A DNA stretch of 64,000 bases from the NCBI RefSeq assembly GCF_023242315.1, contig NZ_JALLIY010000020.1:97660-161659 (forward strand), read 5' to 3'. The translations under genes were made by a program, and so were the position numbers. Under the pieces are notes generated by a model. The model was not told where the DNA came from, ran no database searches, and worked only from the letters and a program-made list of their open reading frames with translations. Below are positions 8,796 to 18,156 of the stretch, piece after piece. The DNA is from Pseudomonas sp. MWU13-2105 (GTDB taxonomy: Bacteria > Pseudomonadota > Gammaproteobacteria > Pseudomonadales > Pseudomonadaceae). The number at the start of each line of letters is the position of its first letter. The first letter of the stretch is position 1.

Positions 8796-9197
8796 ATGCT
8801 TCTTCCTTACATCAGTCCTCGACTTCCGTTATCTGAATCACACGCGGCAATTGCCATCAGCCGGCTGATGGAAGCCGTCGCTCGCACGAGTGGGCCGGCC
8901 TATCTCGTCACCCTGGATGAGCTGGGCGATGAGCAGGTCAAATCGACAACGCTCTCCATGCTATTCGACTGCGTGCCACAGATTAACGAGGAGTACGCCA
9001 ATCGCTGTGACGACGAACATCAAGAGGTGTTCTGGATGGCGTACCGGGAGATTGGGCTCGAACGCACCCCATGTGGGATGGTATGCATGGACAGTACGGA
9101 AACGGGCTACCTAAGCACTGAGCAAGCGATAAATGCACTGGTCGATAGAATCCGGCTGCTGCTCAGTCGCCAGGAGGAGGACGAGGCTGCTGCATGA
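8796..9197 (+). CDS. Hypothetical protein
   Basis: This 133-residue acidic soluble protein is not recognised. It has a helical N terminus, a mixed central part containing several cysteines (FDCVPQ, TPCGMVCMD) and a C-terminal helix ending in acidic residues. It lies 83 bases after the Gp2-type Rep on the same strand, so it probably belongs to the same replication module. An AGG lies 8 bases before the ATG. No signal peptide or membrane segment is visible. Confidence 0.65.
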   Translation: MLLPYISPRLPLSESHAAIAISRLMEAVARTSGPAYLVTLDELGDEQVKSTTLSMLFDCVPQINEEYANRCDDEHQEVFWMAYREIGLERTPCGMVCMDSTETGYLSTEQAINALVDRIRLLLSRQEEDEAAA

Positions 9198-9377
9198 GGT
9201 GATGATCGTCGTGCGGTATCTGATGTATTCGTACAACTGGATTTGACCCCATCAATTCAACGGTGGGCTGGTGCCAGCTCAGGCCGAGAAAAAACTTAAC
9301 GTCGTGTCCGGGATTAGTTGACCACTACACCACCCACTTATTCTGAGGTTGCTTTATTTGGGGGGATGAAAAGGTCT

Positions 9378-9600
9378 CTACCTAATTCGAGTAGGGTCGT
9401 CAATTTCTGCCTTTTCACCTAAGGCGTTTTTGACGATGCGGTTCATCTCTTGCTCGTAGTCAAGAAAGGTTGATTTTGCGATTTGCGCGACCGCGAGCTC
9501 AAAAAGGCTGTCTCTCAGGGTAGGTACGGTGCTGTTGAACCCAGATTGGGAGCCGCAAGTCGAGAAAATAGCAGCATAATTAGGTGTTGACGCAACAACT
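9378..9600 (-). pseudogene. 3' remnant of an unidentified gene
   Basis: An open minus-strand frame of about 65-70 codons ends in a TAG at 9378. It encodes a protein-like C terminus (SLFELAVAQIAKSTFLDYEQ, then MNRIVKNALGEKAEIDD). No start codon with a ribosome site exists before the frame closes upstream, so it looks like the tail of a truncated gene. The rest of 9198-9776 shows no gene. Confidence 0.45.
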
Positions 9601-9776
9601 ACCTTGAAAAACGCCGTTAGACCACTACAATTTATTCACCTATCAGTTCGCGCCAGAGCCCAAAGCGCTCTGGTCACCCCATATCAATTAATTCCACCTC
9701 TTTCGTATCGTGCTCAGCGTTTGGGCAGGAAGTTCGATGCCCACGACCGCCCCCTCGGGCCCAAGGACAGGACGCA

Positions 9777-11324
9777 ATGCTCACAAAAAAAGCCTCAATT
9801 TTTGCCACCGAATGGGCCGAAGCCAAACTTAAGGTCGGTCATGTAATCTTATTCGTTTCGGTGGTGTGCATTTCATTAATAGCGATCAGCACTTGGGGGG
9901 TCTTCAATTCTCTGGAATATCACCTGCACGACAAAGAGACTGAGATGTCAAATCTCTCCAAGACTTTGTCATCCAATATCGAGGCGACTCTCACCCAGGC
10001 CGACTCAGTGCTTTTAGGAGTGAAGGAGCGCCTGGAGTCTGAAGGCAGTGATGCGGAAAATTTAAAAAGATTAAATGAACTACTTAAAACTCAACAAAAG
10101 CGCCTGCCTCAAATACATGGTTTCTTTATCTATGATGAGCAGGGGCGCTGGCTACTGAATTCGAATGACATAATCCCAGCCGGCGCAAACAACTCAGATC
10201 GCGATTATTTTATTTACCATCGTGACCATACTGACCTAGGTCCGCATCTTGGCCCTTCGATTCATAGTCGTTCAACAAATGAATGGATCATGACTATATC
10301 GCGCCGAATCAACCATCCTGACGGGAGTTTTGCGGGGGTAACGATCGCTACAATTTACCTTAAATATTTCCTCGATCTTTACGACGGCGTAGACATGGGG
10401 GAAAACGGCCTCATCAATCTAGTGGCATCAAACGGCAGTATTATCGTACGCAAGCCATTCCGCGATTCAGACGTTGGCACCAATATATCAAAAGGAGAAG
10501 TGTTTGCCCTGCTAAAACCTAGTACAAGTTCAGGTACCGCAACCATAAAATCATTCATAGATGGAGTGGAGCGAGTAATAAGTTTTCGACGCATCAATGG
10601 GTACCCTCTTATAATTATTGCCGCATTTGATAAAAACGAAATTCTTGCTGACTGGCGGAGTGAATCACTTGCCAGCTTAATCATATCCTCAGTGTTGCTA
10701 ATAATTCTTAGCTTCATAGGCTATCGACTTATTAAGCTTATGAGTCAACAGATTCAAGCACAAAGAGAACTACAGGCATCTCAAGAAGAATATATTGAAG
10801 TGAATAAAACTCTTGGCTTAATGGCTCTCGAAGATGGACTCACAGGGCTCGCCAATCGACGTCAATTTGATTTTTTTATAGAAACTGAAATTACTCGAAC
10901 AAAGCGCAAGCTGGACGGCACAGCACTAATCATGATTGATGTCGACCTCTTTAAAAAATACAACGACCACTACGGCCACGTACAGGGCGACGAGTGCCTG
11001 AAGGCCGTGAGTGCAATAATTAAAAAACATGTCAATCGAAGCGGCGAGCTTGCCGCCAGATACGGCGGCGAAGAATTTGCTATTGTACTTCCCAATACAG
11101 ATTATGTTGGGGCTTTCCTGTTGGCCGAAAAGATCCGACTCGATTTAGAGCAAAGCAAAATACAACATGAGAAATCGCCGCTAGGGGTGGTCACTATTAG
11201 TGTTGGTATTAGCGCGCTTTCTGGAACGGAAGTTGACACTCCCGAAAGCTTGGTGGATACAGCGGATAAAGCGCTATACATCGCCAAATCGAGCGGGAGA
11301 AACAGGACAGTTATTTCTGACTAG
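9777..11324 (+). CDS. Membrane diguanylate cyclase with extracytoplasmic Cache sensor
   Basis: Makes the second messenger c-di-GMP from two GTP. The 515-residue protein has a transmembrane helix at about 22-42, a periplasmic dCache-like sensor (about 45-295, with DRDYFIYHRDH and a second SLR-type repeat), a second transmembrane helix at about 300-322, a short linker helix, and a GGDEF domain. The signature is GGEEF at 430-434 and is compatible with activity. The inhibitory I-site position reads RSGE (421-424) rather than RxxD, so product inhibition may be weakened. The gene is AT-richer than the core and ends 187 bases before a REC-HDOD regulator, so the two may form a signalling pair. Confidence 0.93.
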   Translation: MLTKKASIFATEWAEAKLKVGHVILFVSVVCISLIAISTWGVFNSLEYHLHDKETEMSNLSKTLSSNIEATLTQADSVLLGVKERLESEGSDAENLKRLNELLKTQQKRLPQIHGFFIYDEQGRWLLNSNDIIPAGANNSDRDYFIYHRDHTDLGPHLGPSIHSRSTNEWIMTISRRINHPDGSFAGVTIATIYLKYFLDLYDGVDMGENGLINLVASNGSIIVRKPFRDSDVGTNISKGEVFALLKPSTSSGTATIKSFIDGVERVISFRRINGYPLIIIAAFDKNEILADWRSESLASLIISSVLLIILSFIGYRLIKLMSQQIQAQRELQASQEEYIEVNKTLGLMALEDGLTGLANRRQFDFFIETEITRTKRKLDGTALIMIDVDLFKKYNDHYGHVQGDECLKAVSAIIKKHVNRSGELAARYGGEEFAIVLPNTDYVGAFLLAEKIRLDLEQSKIQHEKSPLGVVTISVGISALSGTEVDTPESLVDTADKALYIAKSSGRNRTVISD

Positions 11325-11511
11325 TGGCCTTTGTGGGCGGTTTGTTAATCTAAGTCTCCCAGAGGCAGGTGGCAAGAAATTTAAATAGATATATGAATTG
11401 AACAGGCAATCCACTAGGCGAATAGGTCTTCGTCGTAACCAGGCTCCACTCCAGACATAGATACACAACAGAGGTGCGCCGCGTCGCACCACCTCTAGGA
11501 AGGAGGAACGT

Positions 11512-12642
11512 ATGCGCGTTATGATTCTTGATGATGATCCATGGATTGCAGATCTTCTCAAACAAATTGTTCTGAGTATCAGAGCCGGGATCGACGTTGA
11601 TATTTTCGGTACTGTCAGTAGTGCATTGAATGCCCTGCAACATACCGACTATGTCGCCGTATTGTCTGACTGGAACTTGCCAGATGGGACGGGCCTCAAC
11701 TTTCTTGAAGGTTTGCGCGTGCATGATCATGAAACACCCGTCTTGATCGTCACCGGTCGCTCTGATCGAGAAAGCGTTCTGTCTGCAAGGCACTTGGGAG
11801 TGAGTGCCTTCATCACCAAACCCTTTGATATTCCTCATATGATTGAAGTCTTGGCGCCGCTGTTTCCAAGTGGCGAAATGCAAGATGACGTACCTGCGCC
11901 TCAGGATGATTTTTTTTCCTATCTAGCTCAGTTGACCGCGAGCGAGTTGGGCTTACCCCTGGCAGAGAGCATCCGCAGTAAACTGCAATCGGACCCTAAT
12001 AGCCACTCTCAGGATCTCAAAGCTCTGGTTCAAGAGTGGCAAAGCGCTCCTGCGGTCTATGCCCATCTGATAGCGGCCGCCAATGGCACTACCTACATGC
12101 CCGAATCAGAAAGGCCCTGCCTAAGCCTGAAAGAAGCGATCACCCGTTTGGGGATGCTGACGTCCCTGAACCTTCTTTTTGGCCTCGCATTGCGCCGTTC
12201 CGACAGCCATCCTCTTGGACTGTGCGTTGAGGTTTTTCTTACTGAGCAATTAAAGGCCTGCGAACGTTTAGGGCATCGAACCACTGAACTAGCCCTGCAA
12301 TGCAGTCTCGAACCTTCCCCTTTTCAGGCCGCTGCAATGCTGCACCGCTTGGGGGAGTTGAGTGTTATCTACGCCGCGCTGTGCTGGGAAAGCCGAGAGG
12401 GAGCGCTGAGTGAAGAACAGTTGAGCAAGGCCATTGAGCAATACGCCCGGTCCTTCGCATTGATGATTAAGGTTCATTTGGGCATCCCCAGATACCTGCA
12501 AGAATTGATCGGGGCTGTTTACGCGCTCCCCAACATGCATGTTCGGCAGGACCAGGTCATCATGCGATTGGCAGGAGCGGAAATGATGAACGAACCGCAA
12601 CCGGTCCTGCAAAAACTCAAACGTCTAGCGGGCGTGCCTTAA
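11512..12642 (+). CDS. Response regulator with REC and HDOD domains
   Basis: The 376-residue protein begins with a receiver domain: acidic pocket D7-D9, phospho-acceptor D53 in LSDWN, and K103 in ITKPF. It ends in an HDOD domain (about 135-376), a non-catalytic HD relative often found in c-di-GMP and chemotaxis-type signalling. Translation is well supported by GGAGG five to six bases before the ATG. It follows a diguanylate cyclase on the same strand, but no cognate histidine kinase is present in the window. Functional coupling to the cyclase is inferred. Confidence 0.92.
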   Translation: MRVMILDDDPWIADLLKQIVLSIRAGIDVDIFGTVSSALNALQHTDYVAVLSDWNLPDGTGLNFLEGLRVHDHETPVLIVTGRSDRESVLSARHLGVSAFITKPFDIPHMIEVLAPLFPSGEMQDDVPAPQDDFFSYLAQLTASELGLPLAESIRSKLQSDPNSHSQDLKALVQEWQSAPAVYAHLIAAANGTTYMPESERPCLSLKEAITRLGMLTSLNLLFGLALRRSDSHPLGLCVEVFLTEQLKACERLGHRTTELALQCSLEPSPFQAAAMLHRLGELSVIYAALCWESREGALSEEQLSKAIEQYARSFALMIKVHLGIPRYLQELIGAVYALPNMHVRQDQVIMRLAGAEMMNEPQPVLQKLKRLAGVP

Positions 12643-12711
12643 CGGAGCCGACACGGTTATGACGCGCTGATGGAGATCAAGTGAGCTTCGGATCGGTGAG
12701 TGACAGAAACG

Positions 12712-12739
12712 AAAAGCCCGGCGCTAGGCCGGGCTATTT
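12712..12739 (+). terminator. Terminator after the REC-HDOD gene
   Basis: Stem AGCCCGGC/GCCGGGCT with a 5-base loop, followed by ATTT. It falls 70 bases after the REC-HDOD stop. Confidence 0.6.
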
Positions 12740-13131
12740 CCAGAGGGCGCTGATCCGTCAGCTGGTCTGAGTGTAGGGCAGTTACTGGGCGGTCGGTAGC
12801 AGAAAGCCAGGACGTGTCGTAATCGACTACTGCTTGCCAGCAAGCGACATCGGGAAAGGCCCAGAAACGAAAAGCCCGGCTCAGGGCTGGACTTGTTGTC
12901 AGTTTTTTCTGCAACGTTCCCCGCCTTTACCTCATCTGCATACCCTGCCAGCCGATCCTCCCCAGCATGGAGTACCGTGCACATCTTCAGGGCCGCCTGA
13001 GCATCTACCTCGTTGCCGGCCATGCTCAGGCGCTCAGCAATCCGCATCAGCTCGACCGCTGACCATTTGAGGTCCGAAGCAATCCCCTTGAAGTCGCGCC
13101 GCAGTTTCTGATTTGGTTTCGTCAGGCCCAT
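12724..13131 (-). CDS. Hypothetical helical protein, probably extended by a frameshift
   Basis: A strong AGGAGG site five bases before the ATG at 13131 supports a real gene. The first 75-80 residues are helical (LKWSAVELMRIAERLSMAG, then DAQAALKMCTVLHAG) and soluble, of no recognised family. The remaining 55 residues read through a terminator-like hairpin (near 12866-12890) and look non-coding. One extra base in the A6 run (T6 on the plus strand, 12903-12908) would give a TGA stop just before that hairpin. The original protein was therefore probably about 80 residues, ending near 12900. It could also be a genuine read-through variant. Confidence 0.6.
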   Translation of the reverse strand: MGLTKPNQKLRRDFKGIASDLKWSAVELMRIAERLSMAGNEVDAQAALKMCTVLHAGEDRLAGYADEVKAGNVAEKTDNKSSPEPGFSFLGLSRCRLLASSSRLRHVLAFCYRPPSNCPTLRPADGSAPSGNSPA

Positions 13132-13231
13132 GGATCCTCCTACGTATTCAGCTGCGCCAGATGGTGGCGCTGTGATGGTCGAGTATGAACAGGACTTTGA
13201 GTAGAGCTCAAGAGCGCTGAACTATGGAGTG

Positions 13232-13441
13232 TCACTCAGGTGAGTTAAGCACTGTAAGGCTCATGCTGATGAACTCGAGGTTGTTGTCCAGCGGCCAGAG
13301 CGCGGCGCGGATGTTTTCGGCCACCTCGGCAGAGCCGCGCTGCTCGACCCAGTTGGATAATTCCTCGATCGCGGCACCCAGGGCGAGCTGGTTCTCGTTG
13401 AGCTTGGTGAGCAGGGCTGGTAGCAGGTCTGTATTTGGCAT
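13232..13441 (-). CDS. Small helical protein, dispersed family copy 1
   Basis: A 69-residue protein starting at the ATG at 13441, which has GGAGG seven bases upstream. It carries the family core LNENQLALGAAIEELSNWVE and a C-terminal helix related to the genes at 21798-22013 and 24875-25090. The core is two amphipathic helices separated by a polar turn with conserved Glu, Val and Asn (EVAENIRAAL). No known domain was recognised. This copy is the most divergent of the intact three. Confidence 0.75.
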   Translation of the reverse strand: MPNTDLLPALLTKLNENQLALGAAIEELSNWVEQRGSAEVAENIRAALWPLDNNLEFISMSLTVLNSPE

Positions 13442-13835
13442 GGTTGGGCCTCCGTGATGGAGGTAGCGTAGCAGTGGGGAGCAGGAATGTTTTGGAGATT
13501 GTGTTCGTTCGGCAGGACGCCGAAAGAGGAATGAAATCAGTTCCGAAACCAAAGACGCGCCACTTGGTTTTAAAGATCTCCAGATGCACTGGAAAGTGCT
13601 ATGTCGCGGACCTGAAATTCGAGTAAGTGTATGAGAGATAATAATTTATCCATGGGTTGAAACTTTTCTGGATCGATGTTGATTGCCACGGCTGGGTCAG
13701 TCGCGCCCTACGCGGCTGCGCGGCAAATAGTTAGTCTAAATAATCAAGAAGTAGGTGCTTAAATAATTCAAGTAGATAGGCGAATTAAACAAGCAGCCAA
13801 CTAGAGTTGGCTGCGCTCTTTGATTTTTCTTTCGG
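13442..13835. other. Non-coding gap with a terminator
   Basis: No gene was found. Inverted repeat GCAGCCAACT/AGTTGGCTGC at 13793-13814, followed on the minus strand by a T-rich stretch, probably terminates the secreted-protein gene at 13836. Confidence 0.6.
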
Positions 13836-14423
13836 TCATGGATTTTTGCCGGCTTTACACAAAGTTTCCCACTCGTCGAGCATGTCAGCCATAATCAAGG
13901 CGTCTTCACCATTCTCCTTGTGGAACGCATTACTCCATTGATCGACACAACTATCTATACTGGATTGATTGAATGACTTCGTTGTGACGCTCTGCAAGGC
14001 TGGAGCAGCCTTGCCACCCGCTTCCGGTCCAGTACCTTTCAGGTACGCGACGATGCGACCATCCTCAGCGTTTCCTAGATAGTACCCACGTAGCAGAACT
14101 ACGGGAGTTTTTTGGGTTTGCTGGATTTGTCCTGCGTATTCGTTAGTTGAGTCCCATAGGCCGCTGTCATGCTGATATTGATATTCGCAGATACCTTGCT
14201 TGCAGAACACCGTACCGCGAGTCTCTAGCACCTTCACGCTACCATCCTGCATCCTGTAGGGGAGTTTGGCAGGGATATCTTCAGGTACGCAGTCTAGCCA
14301 GGCTGAGTTGCGTTTGCTTATAGGACACTCTTGTGTTTCTTTTGCTTGCCAGGCAGCTGCTCCTAAGGAGTATGCGTTGGCAATCAAGCCAAGCAATGAA
14401 ACTACTAGAAGTTTTCTGCTCAT
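13836..14423 (-). CDS. Hypothetical secreted protein
   Basis: The 195-residue protein has a cleavable signal peptide (MSRKLLVVSLLGLIANAYSL then AAAWQ) and a mature part with about seven cysteines (CPIS, LDCV, FCKQGICEY, SSIDSCVDQW, ETLCKAG), which suggests periplasmic disulfides. The family is not recognised. It lacks the lipobox of a lipoprotein. It lies alone between two small island genes, with a likely terminator at 13793-13814. Confidence 0.8.
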   Translation of the reverse strand: MSRKLLVVSLLGLIANAYSLGAAAWQAKETQECPISKRNSAWLDCVPEDIPAKLPYRMQDGSVKVLETRGTVFCKQGICEYQYQHDSGLWDSTNEYAGQIQQTQKTPVVLLRGYYLGNAEDGRIVAYLKGTGPEAGGKAAPALQSVTTKSFNQSSIDSCVDQWSNAFHKENGEDALIMADMLDEWETLCKAGKNP

Positions 14424-14689
14424 TTAAATGTTTCCTTGTGTCTGAAGATGAATCGGCGGATTTGAGGCGCAATAGCGCGTATTTCGGTCCTGTGATGTGC
14501 AGAGCTCAGGTCGGTCAGGTATAGGCATGCAACCGCCCAATTTTGTTGAGGCGGATTATTTGAGTGGATACCATGTCTTGACTTCGTAGAGTAGCCAGGT
14601 ACTTTGTCTAGCGCTTAGACTTCGGCGTAAAGGTCTAGGCAGGAACTGTATGCGCTATAGAGCGAGCCATAGCGCAATACAGGTAAGTA

Positions 14690-15541
14690 TCATGGCTTTA
14701 TTAGAAGCCCTTGTCCTGTAGGTAAGCTCGCTATCGCTATGTTCATTTTTGCTGCCCATTGATCCATACCCTCTTTCTGAGGCTGGTATCCGTAGTAAGC
14801 ATAGTCGTCTAGTAAAATTACTGCTCCAGATACCAAGCGGTCCCACAAGAATTCAATTGCAGCAACTTCAGGAAAGGTACAGTTCAGGTCGATGTGTAAA
14901 TAAGAGATTTGGGTTGAGTCGATATGATCAAGGGTGTCGGGAATGGATCCTTGTATGATCTTTGCGTTAGGCCACTCTGAAAAGTTTGCCCTCACAGATT
15001 CAATATTTGATGTATATGTCCCGTCTTCAACTAATTTTCGGTTCTTATTCGCGACGCCACCAATTTTTTCTTGCTCGGACAGATACCTGTCATCAATGCC
15101 AGAGAATGTATCAAGTAAGTAAAAAGTTCTGTCTGTATTGTTCCAGTCTAGATCTTTCATAATCGCTGAGCTCAGAAAGCCATAGTTGACTCCGCACTCA
15201 ACAAAATCACCGCTGTGTTTTGCGGCTGTTCGCGCCGCCCATAGCCCTATATGCACACGCCAAAACCATTTGTAGTCAGAACCGACAGCTTCTACTCCGC
15301 GTGCATACGCTGTGATATAGCTATCGTCGCTCATGAAATCGTGGTTATGCACTGAAGATAATCCATCCGAGGAATAACGCCCTTCTACCTTTGGATAAAG
15401 GGAGTTCGGGTCTCGTTTGTAGTTGCGATTTTCTCCACGGCCCCAAGCCAAATAGTGTTGTGCTGGGTCAAGTCCTGACATTCTGACATCGGGATGTAAC
15501 TTTAGGTATTGTTCAGGAGAAAAGTCTTCAGGCAAACTCAT
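14690..15541 (-). CDS. TylF/MycF-type SAM-dependent O-methyltransferase
   Basis: The 283-residue protein has an N-terminal part that resembles repeats linked to sugar and polysaccharide enzymes (SPEQYLKLHPDVRMSG then HYLAWGRGENR). The C-terminal class I methyltransferase domain is of the TylF/MycF/macrocin type: motif I GDFVECGVNYGF, then LLDTFSGID, and metal-ligand-like acidic motifs YLHIDLNCTFPE and ILLDDYAYYG. Such enzymes methylate sugars. The start has AAGGA six bases upstream. No sugar biosynthesis genes are near, so the substrate is unknown. The N-terminal extension is inferred by pattern only. Confidence 0.85.
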   Translation of the reverse strand: MSLPEDFSPEQYLKLHPDVRMSGLDPAQHYLAWGRGENRNYKRDPNSLYPKVEGRYSSDGLSSVHNHDFMSDDSYITAYARGVEAVGSDYKWFWRVHIGLWAARTAAKHSGDFVECGVNYGFLSSAIMKDLDWNNTDRTFYLLDTFSGIDDRYLSEQEKIGGVANKNRKLVEDGTYTSNIESVRANFSEWPNAKIIQGSIPDTLDHIDSTQISYLHIDLNCTFPEVAAIEFLWDRLVSGAVILLDDYAYYGYQPQKEGMDQWAAKMNIAIASLPTGQGLLIKP

Positions 15542-15592
15542 GGTATGTCCTTGTTAATGGTTTGATGGCGGTGAGCAGCTGTATTAGATGAT

Positions 15593-16132
15593 TCAGATAA
15601 GTAAGGTGAGAGCGAAACTGCCAATCCACACGATGAAATACGCCAAGTTTTGATTCAGCATCTTGGCGCGTTGGTACAGATAGACCGGTACGATAAATAC
15701 CCAACCCTTGAAGCGGCGAGTGTCGTGCCCGGCTTTCTTAAGGCGTTTTTCATCGAACAGGCTCAAGGCGACGTTCAATATCACGGTGAGGTACCAGTAA
15801 CGGCCATCACTCAGCGCTCTCTGACCACTTCCCGTGGCTCCCGCAACGAAGGCTTCCAGCAAGTAGCCAAGCAGCGGGGCGAAAGCCAGTAGCCATACCA
15901 GCGTGTTGTTGACGCTCGCGCCTGTGAGCGGGGGTGGGGAAGCCGTTTGGAGGTGCTGTAGAAACTCCGTTCTTTCGAGTTGAATCCAGTTTTCCAGCCC
16001 CTTTTTCCAAATGAGGCTGCCGTAGGTCAGCTTCCCTGAGCGGATGAGGGCGACTATTTGTTGTTCATTGGCAGCCTGACGTTGGCCTTTCTCTTCGTAA
16101 AACCATTGCTCACTGCTTGTTGCTTCCGGCAT
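15593..16132 (-). CDS. GYF_2 (DUF4339) domain membrane protein
   Basis: The N terminus has the GYF_2/DUF4339 fold (QWFYEEKGQRQ, then LIRSGKLTYGSLIWKKGLENW), an interaction module. It is followed by about four hydrophobic segments that make the C-terminal two thirds an inner-membrane domain, including a conserved-looking GWVFIVPVYLYQRAK. The start at 16132 has AGGA eight bases upstream; an earlier ATG adds ten residues. The protein then has 179 residues. Its role is unknown. Confidence 0.82.
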   Translation of the reverse strand: MPEATSSEQWFYEEKGQRQAANEQQIVALIRSGKLTYGSLIWKKGLENWIQLERTEFLQHLQTASPPPLTGASVNNTLVWLLAFAPLLGYLLEAFVAGATGSGQRALSDGRYWYLTVILNVALSLFDEKRLKKAGHDTRRFKGWVFIVPVYLYQRAKMLNQNLAYFIVWIGSFALTLLI

Positions 16133-16263
16133 GGAAAATTCCTTGGTTCTGGATGTGGGCACAAATAGATGAATAACAACCTTTAGAGTTGATTTTCAAC
16201 CTGTTGAGTTCTTCATGTCAATGAGGTGATGCCCAACCATCTAGGTTGATATGGGGAGGCGCC

Positions 16264-16611
16264 GTGATAGAGACTGATCAGAAATACTTGGCGGGTGTGG
16301 TGGGGCGTGCGATTGCCAAGCAACGCATTCGCAGTGGCTTGACGCAGGAGGAAGTGGCTGAGCGTCTGGGAATCGGCAACGAGGCTGTTTCCCGCATTGA
16401 ACGCGGCATCGTGATTCCCAACATTGAGCGCTTGCTAGCGTTCGCGGGAATCTTTGACTGCGAGGCGGCAGAACTGTTGACCGAGGTCAGTTCGCGCCCG
16501 GACGACCAAGCCAGCCGGATCAGTCGGTTATTGACGCCTTTGAGCCAGGAGGATCGACAGCTGATCCTCGATCTGGTTGAGCGTTTGGCTGAACGGCTAG
16601 CAAAGGCATGA
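16264..16611 (+). CDS. XRE-family helix-turn-helix regulator
   Basis: A 115-residue DNA-binding protein with a Cro/C1-type HTH (SGLTQEEVAERLGIGNEAVS, then RIERGIVIPNIERL, residues about 25-65) and a C-terminal helical dimerisation region. The best start is the GTG at 16264, because GGGGAGG lies just before it; a TTG at 16246 would remove that site. It is divergent from the GYF_2 gene and convergent with the zinc-ribbon gene, so it may control its neighbours. Confidence 0.88.
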   Translation: MIETDQKYLAGVVGRAIAKQRIRSGLTQEEVAERLGIGNEAVSRIERGIVIPNIERLLAFAGIFDCEAAELLTEVSSRPDDQASRISRLLTPLSQEDRQLILDLVERLAERLAKA

Positions 16612-16628
16612 TCGGGGCAATGGGGCTT

Positions 16629-16958
16629 TCAGGTCTCGGCGTTCTGATCGAACTTGGTCCCACAGCGTAAGCAGAGAAAGTCATAGTGGTTGAATTGATA
16701 TTTCTGCACGTCTCTGGCAAATGCCGTCATGGCGGTATAGCCAGATGTCGCACTGGAAACGCTTTCGACGATCAGGTCGAGCAACTGCACGAGCAGACTT
16801 TCAGGTCGGGTTTCCGGGTCAGTTACCAGGCCTTGGGTATGGGCCTGGCGCACACTGAGTAGAAAGCTATCAATGGTCCCAATGAGCATGACGGCAGCGT
16901 TAGCGGCCTCTTTGGACAGTACAGCCTTTGAATCGCAGATCAGGCAGCGTTGCGGCAT
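16629..16958 (-). CDS. Split zinc-ribbon protein
   Basis: The 109-residue protein has CxxC near the N terminus (MPQRCLICDSKAV) and CxxC near the C terminus (YDFLCLRCGTKF) around a helical, partly hydrophobic middle. The same layout recurs in the gene at 18157-18492, suggesting paralogues in which two zinc knuckles close over a variable helical insert. A GGAG lies about 5 bases before the ATG. The function is unknown. Confidence 0.75.
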   Translation of the reverse strand: MPQRCLICDSKAVLSKEAANAAVMLIGTIDSFLLSVRQAHTQGLVTDPETRPESLLVQLLDLIVESVSSATSGYTAMTAFARDVQKYQFNHYDFLCLRCGTKFDQNAET

Positions 16959-17044
16959 GGTGGAGCTCCGGTGAAAGGGTTAAATCACTGAGAGAAAACC
17001 TATGGATGAGGGAGGGGTAGGCCTCCCTTTATGCGGCGGGCTTT

Positions 17045-18013
17045 TCAAGCCACGAGTTGCAGGGCGGTGTTGAGCGCTCGTTGTTTGATGACCGCACCTT
17101 GGCCGAACCAAGCGGTGTCAATGCGGTATTCGTTGCTACGAGCGCGGCGCTCGTGGTCGACGTACTCGGTGACCGAGTTGAGCAGGCCCCAGGCCGTGCC
17201 CTTCGCCGCTTCCAGTTCCGCACCTCGGCCATGACCGTCATACAGGCTCAGCACCTTAGTTAAGGCACGCTCATTCGAGAGGCCGGTCCGCTCGGGGTTG
17301 CCCGGCTGCACCTCGCTTAACACGTTCCGCAGAAAGTCTTTGGCTTCATGGTTTTGCACTTTGCGTTCGGCGAGCATTCGCATGCGGTACATGAAGTCGT
17401 CCCATTGCGAGACGGCGATGCCCAATTGCTGCTTCACGGCCTGTGGATTGAAACGGGTGCTGTGCGGGACCTTGATCGCTTGGCTAGCGCCATTGACCGC
17501 AATACTCAGGGTGTTATTGCAAACGACGCGAACGGTGGTTGGCGTCGCCGTGGTGGCCAGCGTCCCGTCGCAGGAAGTGGCCAGCAGTAAATAGCCATTG
17601 ACCACGTCATTACCTTTGAGCGCGGCTGACTGTCCAGTCCGTGCCAAAGCCCAGAGTTTTCGTCCGCCTTTCAGGACACCAGCGGTTTCCAGCTCATAGC
17701 CCGAGCGTTCGGTCAGATCGCGGTAAAACTCCAGCACTTCACGCGGCTGCACCACCTGGTAGCGTTTCGAGACGACGGACAGGGCTTCCTTGCTGTCCGA
17801 GCGGTAGAGGACTTTCTGTTCGGGAAATGAGTGGATGGTGCCGAGATGACCGACGGCATCCGCCATGTAATGTACCGGCGACTCCTGGATCTGCCAGTTC
17901 ATTCCGGCTTCTTGTTGCCAGACTTCCAGCGGTTGCTTGGGCGAGAGCTGATTGCCCAGGCCATGCCAGGGAGTGGCGCCAACGTAAGCCATTTGTTCGA
18001 TGAGGTGTGCCAT
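17045..18013 (-). CDS. DUF932 domain phage/plasmid-like protein
   Basis: The protein (322 residues from the ATG at 18013) has the DUF932 / TIGR03299 pattern: MAHLIEQMAYVGATPWHGLG at the N terminus, SKRYQVVQPREVLEFYRDL, LVLATSCDGT-like LLATSCDGTLATT, and the RVVCNNTLSIA segment. The family is common on plasmids and in integrated elements, and its biochemical role is not established. Six residues upstream of the chosen start are also open. GGAAGATCCCC precedes the ATG. Confidence 0.92.
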   Translation of the reverse strand: MAHLIEQMAYVGATPWHGLGNQLSPKQPLEVWQQEAGMNWQIQESPVHYMADAVGHLGTIHSFPEQKVLYRSDSKEALSVVSKRYQVVQPREVLEFYRDLTERSGYELETAGVLKGGRKLWALARTGQSAALKGNDVVNGYLLLATSCDGTLATTATPTTVRVVCNNTLSIAVNGASQAIKVPHSTRFNPQAVKQQLGIAVSQWDDFMYRMRMLAERKVQNHEAKDFLRNVLSEVQPGNPERTGLSNERALTKVLSLYDGHGRGAELEAAKGTAWGLLNSVTEYVDHERRARSNEYRIDTAWFGQGAVIKQRALNTALQLVA

Positions 18014-18156
18014 GGGGATCTTCCTTTTCATAGGCGCACGGCGAGGCCGCTGAGCATTCAGCAGGGATCAGTCGGCGTGCGGAGTTGACAGATAGAGAGA
18101 GCGAAGCGATGGATCAGACAGCGAAGGGTGGTGGCTTCAAGTAGGAGGTGAGCAGT

